From an uncultured Clostridia bacterium (lineage in GTDB: Bacteria; Bacillota; Clostridia; TANB77; CAG-508): 10,882 nucleotides of DNA. The translations under genes were made by a program, and so were the position numbers. Shown here in pieces: positions 1-6,781 of this stretch. The stretch is taken from assembly GCA_948585895.1 (NCBI GenBank), contig CAPBNZ010000058.1, positions 1-10,882 on the forward strand. The letters are read 5' to 3'. The stretch's first letter is position 1. Each line of letters opens with the position of its first letter. The notes beneath the pieces are model-generated. The model was not told where the DNA came from, did no database searches, and saw only the letters and a program-made list of their open reading frames with translations.

Positions 1-14
1 TCATACTATAAGAA

Positions 15-688
15 ATGACCGTTGGTCAATATTGTTTTTTAAATAAATACCTTCATTTATATATTGGCTTAAAAGAATGTATCCAAAAAAATGATAATCT
101 GATTCTTATTATTTCAAATTGGAAAAGTAAAGAAGAAGGTTTTAATATGTGGCATAAAAAGCAGGAAATTTTGAACTGTACGAAAGTTTAAATCCACAAA
201 AATTTAATGAAGAATATGTAATACCATTTTTAGAATACTTTATAACTCAAGTGGAAGGACAATATCAAGGGAGAGGAAAATTTAATATTGCTAAAGCTAT
301 GATTCATTTGATTTGTTTAAAAGTAGAATTAAACTATCAGTTTGAAGTAGATAAATTATGGAACTATCTATATGTACCTTTATGGTTTGTAAATTTTGTT
401 ACTGGAACACGACTAGAATATGATATTGGAAAATTAGACTATGGTATTTATCAACAGATATTATACGAGAAATGTTATGATAGTGAACAAAAAAATTATA
501 TATTAGATTTTGAAGAGATAATAAAAGATAAACAATTAAGAGAAGTTTGTAAAACATTAAAGGTATGGGATTATCTATATGATGTTTATTTGACTTGTAA
601 AGAAAGTGTCACGAAATTAAAAGAAAATAACACGTTAAATGCTTATCATATGAATGAAAATAAAATTGTTAATAAATATTTTGTATAA
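15..688 (+). pseudogene. unrecognised gene interrupted by a one-base frameshift
   Basis: I do not recognise this protein. Codons from 15 to about 158 read as a coherent hydrophobic/polar sequence (ending NWKSKEEGFNMWHKK). From 158 onward the coherent reading moves to another frame (AGNFELYESLNPQKFNEEY...) and runs to the stop at 688. The switch falls at a run of five A (156-160). Adding one A would join both parts into a protein of about 225 residues rich in Tyr, Leu and Lys, with no signal peptide and no motif I can name. The longest intact piece, from a GTG at 251, has no ribosome binding site, so it is not a convincing independent start. The true 5' end is unclear: in-frame TAA at 9-11, no good SD before ATG 15, and the window edge. 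It could be a decayed gene or a homopolymer sequencing error. It is followed by 58 bp of AT-rich spacer. Confidence 0.5.
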
Positions 689-746
689 CCCTAGAAAAAA
701 TGGAAAAACTTAAAATATAAAACTACGAAATTTAAGGGAGGTACAT

Positions 747-1094
747 ATGGAAACTAGTAATATGAAGAATATGGTAGTGCTAAAAAACTTACCATCTAAT
801 TTAGTAGAAGAAGCAATTATTATTTTGAAATCAAATAAAAAAGTTAAAAAGTTAGAAAAGATAGACAAAAAGAATAAACTTAATAAAGAGCCACCAGCTA
901 AGAAAGAAAAAGATTATATTTTGAAAGAAGCAGAAATGCTGATATCTGGTTATATTTCAAAATTAGAGAAGTATAATGAAGAAAAGAAAGATAAATCAGT
1001 AAAAAATTATAAACAATATATTAGATTAAAAAGATATGCTTATATATCAAGTATAATTGTATTAATGCAAGCAGTGATACTCTTTTTAAAATAA
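747..1094 (+). CDS. small lysine-rich protein with a C-terminal membrane anchor, function unknown
   Basis: This is a 115-residue protein with an excellent SD (AAGGGAGGT, 734-742) five bases before ATG 747. The first 35 residues (MVVLKNLPSNLVEEAIIILK) look like a short folded or helical segment. Residues about 34-60 are very Lys-rich and probably flexible, and about 58-92 are a charged helix that may form a coiled coil. Residues about 97-114 (YISSIIVLMQAVILFL) form a single hydrophobic segment at the extreme C-terminus, so the protein is probably tail-anchored with its bulk in the cytoplasm. It ends 10 bases before the hairpin in front of the SpoIVFA-like gene and is probably cotranscribed toward it. 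Its position suggests a link to the membrane protease complex, but no family is recognised and no function is assigned. Confidence 0.75.
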   Translation: METSNMKNMVVLKNLPSNLVEEAIIILKSNKKVKKLEKIDKKNKLNKEPPAKKEKDYILKEAEMLISGYISKLEKYNEEKKDKSVKNYKQYIRLKRYAYISSIIVLMQAVILFLK

Positions 1095-1103
1095 GTAATA
1101 AAA

Positions 1104-1155
1104 CCTTTTCCTTTGTCATATAGTTTAGAAAGAACAAAGGAAGAGGTGTTTTTTT
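1104..1155 (+). terminator. intrinsic-terminator-like hairpin containing the SD of the next gene
   Basis: The left arm CCTTTTCCTTTGT (1104-1116) pairs with ACAAAGGAAGAGG (1134-1146): 13 base pairs, one of them a G-U wobble, around a 17-base loop. Seven T follow (1149-1155), so this has the form of a Rho-independent terminator. The T run ends exactly at the GTG start at 1156. The right arm AAAGGAAGAGG is also the only plausible ribosome binding site for that start. Folding would therefore both stop transcription and hide the SD. The upstream stop codon (1092-1094) lies 10 bases before the left arm, so a terminating ribosome would reach the base of the stem and could open it. The structure is read directly from the sequence; the control model is inference. 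Confidence 0.7.
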
Positions 1156-2040
1156 GTGGAAAGAGCGGTAAGTGTAGAAGAAAAAATAAGACGAGCTGAG
1201 GAAATTTATCAAAGAAGAAAGCAGGGAGAAACAAGACCAGTAGCTAAAGTATCAGTAAACGATAAAAAAGATATTAAACTGTTAAAAAAAATGGTGATAC
1301 AAATTTTGATTTGTGTTGCAATTTATTTAATGATATATACCATACAACATAATCAATTTGTTTTTTCAAATGATTTCATTAACAAGGCAAATGAAGTGCT
1401 TTCTTATGATACGAACTTTATGGAATTATATCAAATGGTAAAAGAACAAGTGATTAGGCTAGTAAAAAAGGAGCCAGAAAGGCAAGAAGAAGGTCAAGTT
1501 AACTCAGAAGCAATTGGAGGAGCAGAAGCGGAAATAAAAGAGGTGGAAGAAAGTCAGAAGGTAGAAGAGAATACAGAAATTCAAAATACAGAAGCCAATG
1601 TTAATATAGAAAATTTATCACCAGAAGAAATTGCCATACAAAATATAAAAAATACAATTCATTTTATAAAACCAATAGAAGGGGTAATTAGCTCCCAATA
1701 TGGAAGAAGAGAAAGTGCAACAGGAAATGTTCCTAAAAATCATACAGGAACCGATATAGCTGCCAATTTAGGAACAAAGATAAAATCAGCAACAGATGGT
1801 GAGGTGGTTTTAGCTTCCGAAGAAGGAGACTATGGAAAACATTTAAAAATTCAAATTGGTGAAGTAAGTATTATTTATGCACATTGTAATCAGTTATATG
1901 TAAAGCAAGGCGATAAAATAAAACAAGGGCAAGAAATTGCAGAGGTTGGTTCAACTGGAAATTCTACAGGTCCACATTTACATTTTGAGATTAGAATTTC
2001 GGAAAAAACAGTAAATCCACAAAGTATTTTAGAATTGTAA
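1156..2040 (+). CDS. spoIVFA: SpoIVFA-like membrane-anchored M23 (LytM) metallopeptidase
   Basis: This is a 294-residue bitopic membrane protein. Residues 1-45 are cytoplasmic and charged, about 46-64 form one transmembrane helix, about 105-160 are an acidic Glu-rich linker, and about 168-292 are an M23/LytM domain. The domain keeps all the zinc ligands I would expect: H196 and D200 (HTGTD), H243 (YAH) and H274/H276 (HLHFE). In Bacillus, SpoIVFA anchors and stabilises the protease SpoIVFB and is itself cleaved to trigger pro-sigma-K processing. The gene starts at GTG 1156 and lies 10 bp before an M50 protease, the same pairing as the spoIVF operon, so I assign it on domain plus context. A cell-wall endopeptidase of the DipM/LytM type is the alternative, since the metal site looks intact. 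Its SD lies in the terminator-like hairpin just upstream. Confidence 0.7.
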   Translation: MERAVSVEEKIRRAEEIYQRRKQGETRPVAKVSVNDKKDIKLLKKMVIQILICVAIYLMIYTIQHNQFVFSNDFINKANEVLSYDTNFMELYQMVKEQVIRLVKKEPERQEEGQVNSEAIGGAEAEIKEVEESQKVEENTEIQNTEANVNIENLSPEEIAIQNIKNTIHFIKPIEGVISSQYGRRESATGNVPKNHTGTDIAANLGTKIKSATDGEVVLASEEGDYGKHLKIQIGEVSIIYAHCNQLYVKQGDKIKQGQEIAEVGSTGNSTGPHLHFEIRISEKTVNPQSILEL

Positions 2041-2050
2041 AGGAGAAACG

Positions 2051-2698
2051 ATGCGATTTAGAATTGATTTAAAAATATTTCTTTTTATTTTTCTGTTTTA
2101 TTTTACCAAGCAAATAGAAATTTATACTATAATTATGCTTTTTGCAATTCTCCATGAGCTAGGACATTTGTTGGCAGGTCTATTATTAGGTATGAGACCA
2201 GAAAAAATGGAGATTATGCCATATGGCATAGCGATTTCATTTAAATTAATACCAAGAGATTATAACCAAAAAATAAGAAAAGGAAATCTGTTAGAATTAA
2301 AAAAAATAATGGTTGCATTAGCTGGGCCAATTACAAATTTACTGATTATGCTAATTGTTTTACAAATCAATAGCAATGTGTTCCTTAGTTTGCAAATTTT
2401 ATATTCTAATTTATTACTTATACTATTTAATTTATTACCAATTTATCCATTAGATGGTGGAAGAGTAATAAAAGGAATGTTACATATTTTTTTAGGAAAA
2501 ATGAAAGCAGATAAATATTGTAATGGGATATCATTTATAACCTTAATTATCATAACATTTATTTCAAGTATAGCTGTTTATCAAGCTGAGAATATTGCTA
2601 TATTTTTAATTGTTTTAGTTCTTTGGGGAATATTTATTAAAGAAGATAGAATTTATGAAAGAAGAAATAAGATTTATCATTTGATGAAAAAAATTTAA
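2051..2698 (+). CDS. spoIVFB: SpoIVFB-like M50 site-2 intramembrane metalloprotease
   Basis: This is a 215-residue polytopic membrane protein. The zinc motif HELGH is at residues 35-39, inside a hydrophobic helix. A second conserved segment, ALAGPITN (about 89-96), follows, and the third, NLLPIYPLDGGR (127-138), contains the expected metal-binding Asp135. Spacing and order match the site-2 protease family, and the size is close to Bacillus SpoIVFB without its full C-terminal CBS domain. Hydrophobic segments continue to about residue 193, then a short basic tail. In sporulating Firmicutes the enzyme cuts pro-sigma-K in the mother cell's outer forespore membrane. The SD AAAGGAG (2039-2045) overlaps the preceding stop codon, so the two genes are almost certainly translated from one message. 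The substrate here is not shown by the sequence; a clostridial sigma-K or another membrane-tethered factor is possible. Confidence 0.8.
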   Translation: MRFRIDLKIFLFIFLFYFTKQIEIYTIIMLFAILHELGHLLAGLLLGMRPEKMEIMPYGIAISFKLIPRDYNQKIRKGNLLELKKIMVALAGPITNLLIMLIVLQINSNVFLSLQILYSNLLLILFNLLPIYPLDGGRVIKGMLHIFLGKMKADKYCNGISFITLIIITFISSIAVYQAENIAIFLIVLVLWGIFIKEDRIYERRNKIYHLMKKI

Positions 2699-2779
2699 GG
2701 ACTAAAAAAGGAAAAGTATTGAAATTAAAGAAAATAAATAGTAAACTAATACTAATGATAAAAAAGGAGAAATGTGCAA

Positions 2780-5050
2780 ATGATAAATGAAAAAAATAAG
2801 AATGCAAAAGGAATTACTTTAATTTCATTGGTAGTAGCAATAGCGGTATTAATGATAGTTAGCAATATTATAATTTATTATGCAAAAGACAATCTAAAAG
2901 TAGGAAAATTAAAGGCAATGCAAAGTGATATTGCCAATTTAAGAGACAAAATTTCTTCTTATTATGCACAAAATGGAGCAATTCCAGCAAAAATAAAATA
3001 CACTAATATTAATCATATAAAAGAATCAGGGGTTATAAGTAGTAACGTGGATATAGGGGACTTTTATGTGATTGATTTATCAGCTCTTGAAAATTTAACA
3101 TTAAATTATGGAAGAGATTTTGAAAAAGTAAAAGAAGATTCTGAAAATAGTAAGCAATACAAAGATTTATATATTATCAACGAAACCAGTCATAATATAT
3201 TTTATGTAGAAGGAATACAAGTAGATAATGACATATTTTATACCGATTATACAAAAGAAGAGATTGACACAAAAGCAGTGAGCCTAAGATATATAGAAAA
3301 TGTAAAAATTCCAGAAGGATTTTATTATGTTGGAGGAACAAAAGAAACAGGCATCGTTATTTCTGATGAATTAGGAGATGACCTAAATAATACAAAAAAA
3401 GGAAATCAATTTGTTTGGATACCAGTAGAAAATATAAATGATTTTCATACAATAGAGGGATATTATCGTCAAAAATTAGATAACAGATTACCACATTGTT
3501 CAGAGCCTGATGAAAATGGATATAACGAAGAAGTAGCAGAATATAACAGGATGAAAGAAAGTGTTAAAGAGAATAAAGGGTTTTACATGGGAAGATTTGA
3601 AGCAGGAAAGGTGAATAATCAAGTAGTTGTACAAAAGGATGTACCAGTGTACACTAATATTAAGTGGGGAACTAGTAAGAAGAACATAACTGGTGGTGTA
3701 GTAGAACTTGCTAAAAAATTTGCAGAAGGTAAGAACTATACAGATGTAACAACTACTTTATGTTATGGTGTACAATGGGATGCAACCATGCAGTTTATTG
3801 ATAATAATTATATAAAGGGAACATGTCAAACAGATTCTTATATTGTAAATAGTAAAGAAAAGGCGAACGATTCAGGGAACATATTAAATACTGGCTCCAA
3901 TGATGCATATGCTATAAAAAATATCTATGATTTAGCAGGGAATGTAGCAGAATGGACAATGGAATCAGGAACAGATTTAGCTAGGGTATATAGAGGAGGG
4001 TGGTATTCCATAAGTGCTGCCAACTTACCTGCTTCTTATCGTGGATATCAAGATGCAAATGGAGAAAATGCTACAATTGGGTTCCGTATTACTTTATATT
4101 TAAACAAACAAGAAAAATGGTCTCCAAGCTATGATGAAAGGGGAACCTATAAGGACAAGAATGGAGATACTGCTTATATTCCAAAGGGATTTCAGGTATC
4201 AGAACAACCAGGAGAAAATACTATTTACGAAGGATTGGTTGTTAAAGCAAAAGACAATAGTGAATTTATTTGGGTACCAGTAAAAGATATAAATGCAATG
4301 GCGACTAAATTATCTGGAGTAGATAGTAATGGAAGGACCAATTATCAAGGAAAATTATATAATTTTTCTCAGATGACTTCCACACAGATGAAAAATTATG
4401 GACAAGGAACCACTTCTTATAGAGAGCCAGATATAATAAGTAGTTATGATAATAATACATCTTATAATAAAGGAATTGTTTCAAAAAGTTTATTACAACG
4501 TGAATATAATACCATGATAGAAAGTGTGCAAAAATATGGGGGATTTTATATCGGAAGATACGAAACCAGTATAAATGGACAAACAGTAGCATCAAAAGCT
4601 GGAGTCATACCTATGAAATCAAATAATTTTAGTAATCGATGGTATGATATGTATCAAAAACAAAAGGAATATACCAATCAAAATAATTTTACAACCTTGT
4701 GTTCAAGTATGATATGGGGAAGTCAATATGATGCAGTGCTAAATTGGATATTAACAGGAAATGATAAAGCAAAAGTAACAGCCAATAATGTAAGTGAAAA
4801 TCATACAAATGGTGTAGTAAATACAGGAACAATTGCAGCTGATAAAATGAATAATATTTATGATTTAGAAGGAAATTTATGGGAATGGACGTTAGAGTCT
4901 TATGGCACAGATATGAGAGTAATCCGTGGTGGAGCATATTTTAATTATGATGATAACTCACCAAGTAGCCGTTATGTTGGTGGGACAGAAGCTTATCCCA
5001 ATACAGGGATGAATTATGTTGGTAGCCGTATGATATTATATAATAGGTGA
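2780..5050 (+). CDS. prepilin-leader protein with two tandem SUMF1/FGE-like modules
   Basis: This is a 756-residue protein. I choose ATG 2780 because the SD AAAGGAG (2763-2769) is ideally spaced; GTG 2774 would add two residues. Residues 1-34 are a type IV prepilin leader: a basic stretch, cleavage after G11, then ITLISLVVAIAVLMIV. Position +5 after cleavage is Ser, not the usual Glu. A coiled pilin-like helix runs to about 65. Two related modules follow, about 177-440 and 467-756. Shared blocks are FVWIPV/FIWVPV, EYNRMKESV/EYNTMIESV, GFYMGRFE/GFYIGRYE, TTLCY/TTLCS, NIYDLAGN-EWT/NIYDLEGN-EWT and YRGGW/IRGGA. These are hallmarks of the formylglycine-generating-enzyme/C-type-lectin fold. The paired catalytic cysteines of true FGEs after RGG are absent, so a binding or structural surface role is more likely than sulfatase activation. 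No pilus assembly genes are nearby. Confidence 0.75.
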   Translation: MINEKNKNAKGITLISLVVAIAVLMIVSNIIIYYAKDNLKVGKLKAMQSDIANLRDKISSYYAQNGAIPAKIKYTNINHIKESGVISSNVDIGDFYVIDLSALENLTLNYGRDFEKVKEDSENSKQYKDLYIINETSHNIFYVEGIQVDNDIFYTDYTKEEIDTKAVSLRYIENVKIPEGFYYVGGTKETGIVISDELGDDLNNTKKGNQFVWIPVENINDFHTIEGYYRQKLDNRLPHCSEPDENGYNEEVAEYNRMKESVKENKGFYMGRFEAGKVNNQVVVQKDVPVYTNIKWGTSKKNITGGVVELAKKFAEGKNYTDVTTTLCYGVQWDATMQFIDNNYIKGTCQTDSYIVNSKEKANDSGNILNTGSNDAYAIKNIYDLAGNVAEWTMESGTDLARVYRGGWYSISAANLPASYRGYQDANGENATIGFRITLYLNKQEKWSPSYDERGTYKDKNGDTAYIPKGFQVSEQPGENTIYEGLVVKAKDNSEFIWVPVKDINAMATKLSGVDSNGRTNYQGKLYNFSQMTSTQMKNYGQGTTSYREPDIISSYDNNTSYNKGIVSKSLLQREYNTMIESVQKYGGFYIGRYETSINGQTVASKAGVIPMKSNNFSNRWYDMYQKQKEYTNQNNFTTLCSSMIWGSQYDAVLNWILTGNDKAKVTANNVSENHTNGVVNTGTIAADKMNNIYDLEGNLWEWTLESYGTDMRVIRGGAYFNYDDNSPSSRYVGGTEAYPNTGMNYVGSRMILYNR

Positions 5051-5076
5051 TAAAAAGTTTGAGGGAGGAAACAATT

Positions 5077-5604
5077 ATGGAAGAAATGATTGATGTATTA
5101 GACGAAAAAAATGGAGATTTAACGGGAGAAATTATCACGAAAAGTGAAGTTCATAGAACAGGAAAATGGCATGGTTCTATTCATATATTAATTGTAAATA
5201 AAGATAAAACAAAAACACTTTTACAAAAAAGAAGTACACAAAAGAAGCTATATGCTAATATGTGGGACATAGCAGTAGGAGGTCATATAGCAACAGGAGA
5301 AACGGCTTTAGAAACAGCTCAGAGAGAATTACAAGAGGAACTTGGGTTGAATTTGGAAGATTTTGAAGTAAAAAAAGTCGATAGAGTAACAGAACAATTG
5401 ACAAATAATGGAATAATTAGTAAGGAATATGTAACGATTTATCTTGTTTGTGGAGATATAGACATATCACAAATCAAACTACAAGAAGAGGAAGTAAGTG
5501 AAATAAAATGGTGTTCTAAAAAAGAACTAAATGATTTAATAAAACAACAAAATATTCTTCCTCATATAAGAGAATACGAGATATTAAATGAATTATTGGT
5601 ATAA
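5077..5604 (+). CDS. Nudix hydrolase (YfcD / IPP-isomerase-like group)
   Basis: This is a 175-residue cytoplasmic protein. ATG 5077 follows a strong SD (GAGGGAGG, 5061-5068); a GTG at 5047 overlapping the previous stop codon is a poorer start. The Nudix box is perfect, G69 to L91, fitting GX5EX7REUXEEXGU (GHIATGE...RELQEELGL); the REXXEE glutamates bind the divalent metals. The N-terminal pattern VLDEKNGDLTGEIITKSEVH with a following WH-SIHI is typical of the Nudix group that resembles type 1 isopentenyl-diphosphate isomerase (YfcD-like). These enzymes hydrolyse nucleoside-diphosphate-linked or related phosphorylated compounds; the exact substrate cannot be read from sequence. It starts 26 bp after the preceding gene and is followed by a stem-loop, so it is probably the last gene of its transcript. 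Confidence 0.85.
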   Translation: MEEMIDVLDEKNGDLTGEIITKSEVHRTGKWHGSIHILIVNKDKTKTLLQKRSTQKKLYANMWDIAVGGHIATGETALETAQRELQEELGLNLEDFEVKKVDRVTEQLTNNGIISKEYVTIYLVCGDIDISQIKLQEEEVSEIKWCSKKELNDLIKQQNILPHIREYEILNELLV

Positions 5605-5621
5605 TCTAATTAAAAAATTAC

Positions 5622-5691
5622 CACACTGCAACAGCTTTTTTGTTTTTTACAAGTCTTGCTTGCGAAAATGAAATTGAAACTGTGCAGTGTG
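5622..5691 (+). terminator. stem-loop after the Nudix gene, possible terminator
   Basis: CACACTGCA (5622-5630) pairs perfectly with TGCAGTGTG (5683-5691). After one bulged A (5631) the stem continues CAG (5632-5634) with CTG (5680-5682), making 12 base pairs. The 45-base loop is long and T-rich at its start, and contains a small CAAG/CTTG hairpin. An AT-rich stretch (ATTATTTTTA) follows, and on the opposite strand a T run also follows the stem. It could be a weak bidirectional terminator separating the Nudix gene from minD. The long loop is unusual for a terminator, so another structured element is possible. Confidence 0.4.
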
Positions 5692-5961
5692 AAATTATTT
5701 TTACAAACAATAATAATTCGATATATTGTAAATTTTTCTAGATTGTTACTACAAGGAAATGGTAAATTAATAAAGTTTTGTTGTAATAAAATTGTAATAT
5801 TTTAGCAATATTTTTGTTATAATTGATTGACTTTTTACGGTTTTCGTTATATCATATAGATGTTTAAATAAGTATTTTAAAATCCTAAGGGAGCAATTGC
5901 TTGAAAAATAATAATCTTTTTCGAGCTAAATTAGAACCTTTAGAAAGGAATGATATTAATT
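5692..5961 (+). promoter_or_regulatory. intergenic region upstream of minD: promoter and leader
   Basis: No convincing gene is present here. It holds an AT-rich upstream part with two direct copies of TTGTAATA (5781-5788 and 5792-5799, 11 bp apart, one helical turn). A sigma-A-type promoter lies at 5827-5855, followed by a leader of about 100 bases. In the leader, AAGGGAG (5887-5893) sits at ideal distance before a TTG at 5901; that reading frame runs into minD out of frame and is Arg-rich there, so I do not call it a gene. The minD SD (GAAAGGA, 5943-5949) follows. Confidence 0.5.
5827..5855 (+). promoter_or_regulatory. predicted sigma-A promoter for the minD operon
   Basis: The -35 box is TTGACT (5827-5832) and the -10 box is TATCAT (5850-5855), with a 17-bp spacer; each differs from consensus at one position. 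Transcription would start near 5862, leaving about 100 bases of leader before minD. The promoter lies between the stem-loop and minD, where an operon promoter is expected. Confidence 0.6.
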
Positions 5962-6756
5962 ATGGGAGAAGTAATCGTAATCACATCAGGAAAAGGAGGC
6001 GTAGGAAAGACAACAACAACAGCAAACCTAGGGTCAAGTTTAGCAGTAGAAGGAAAAAAAGTAGTTTTAATCGATACAGATATTGGATTACGCAACTTAG
6101 ACGTTGTAATGGGATTAGAAAATAGAATTGTATATGATATTGTAGATGTTGTAGAAGAAAAATGTAAATTAAGACAAGCTCTAATAAAAGATAAAAGATT
6201 CAAAGAATTATACTTACTACCAGCAGCTCAAACAAGAGATAAAAGTGCAGTCAATGAAAAACAAATGAGAGATTTAGTAAACAAACTAAAAGAAGAATTT
6301 GACTATATATTAATTGATTGTCCAGCAGGAATTGAACAAGGATTCAAAAATGCAATTGCAGGAGCAAACCGAGCAATTGTTGTAACAACAGCAGAAATAT
6401 CAGCTATTCGAGATGCTGATAGAATTATAGGACTTTTAGAATCTTCTGAAATTAAAAATCCTGAGTTAGTAATCAATCGAATCAGACCCAATATGGTAAA
6501 AAAAGGGGAAATGATGGATGTTGATGATATAGTGGACTTATTATCAATTGATTTAATTGGTGTTGTTCCAGATGACGAATATATAATTACCCAAACTAAT
6601 AAAGGAGAGCCAGTTATTCAAAATAAGAAAGCACCATCAGGAAAGGCATATATTGAAATAGCAAAAAGAGTATTAGGTGAAAAAATAGAAGTAACCATAC
6701 CTGGGAGAGAAAAAGGTTTTTTTGCAAGACTAAAACGATTATTCAAAAAACAATAG
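5962..6756 (+). CDS. minD: septum site-determining ATPase MinD
   Basis: This is a 264-residue P-loop ATPase of the ParA/MinD family that dimerises on the membrane with ATP and helps keep the division septum away from the poles. The deviant Walker A motif GKGGVGKTT spans residues 10-18 with signature lysines K11 and K16. D38 and D40 (LIDTDIG) are the switch aspartates, and YILIDCPAG is Walker B. The last 13 residues (GFFARLKRLFKKQ) form the amphipathic membrane-targeting helix. I choose ATG 5962 because it gives the standard MGEVIVITSGKGG start and stands 12 bases after SD GAAAGGA (5943-5949); the in-frame ATG at 5950 directly abuts that SD. It heads an operon with minE and rodA. The usual partner minC is not in the window. 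Confidence 0.95.
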   Translation: MGEVIVITSGKGGVGKTTTTANLGSSLAVEGKKVVLIDTDIGLRNLDVVMGLENRIVYDIVDVVEEKCKLRQALIKDKRFKELYLLPAAQTRDKSAVNEKQMRDLVNKLKEEFDYILIDCPAGIEQGFKNAIAGANRAIVVTTAEISAIRDADRIIGLLESSEIKNPELVINRIRPNMVKKGEMMDVDDIVDLLSIDLIGVVPDDEYIITQTNKGEPVIQNKKAPSGKAYIEIAKRVLGEKIEVTIPGREKGFFARLKRLFKKQ

Positions 6757-6781
6757 AGCAGTATGGGGGTAAGTAAAAATA

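Noticed and set aside
1115..1122. GTCATATA resembling a sigma-E -35 box before the SpoIVFA-like gene
   Set aside because: No CATACAAT-like -10 box lies at the required spacing; the sequence is part of the hairpin loop and arm.
2772..2783. Mini-ORF (ATG TGC AAA TGA) overlapping the prepilin gene start
   Set aside because: Three codons only; SD spacing favours ATG 2780 for the real gene.
2780..5050. Active formylglycine-generating enzyme (sulfatase activator)
   Set aside because: Neither module has the catalytic cysteine pair after the RGG block, and the protein carries a prepilin leader.
4900..5050. Variable region of a diversity-generating retroelement
   Set aside because: The fold would suit it, but no reverse transcriptase and no template repeat are in the window.
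4305..5138. Reverse-strand ORFs opposite the prepilin-SUMF1 gene
   Set aside because: They are Tyr/Leu/His-rich mirror readings of a strongly supported + strand gene, with no motifs.
5901..6125. TTG-start ORF of 74 codons with a well-spaced AAGGGAG SD, overlapping minD
   Set aside because: Most of it is the out-of-frame reading of minD's conserved start, giving an Arg/Lys-rich nonsense-like product. The SD match could be chance in a purine-rich leader.
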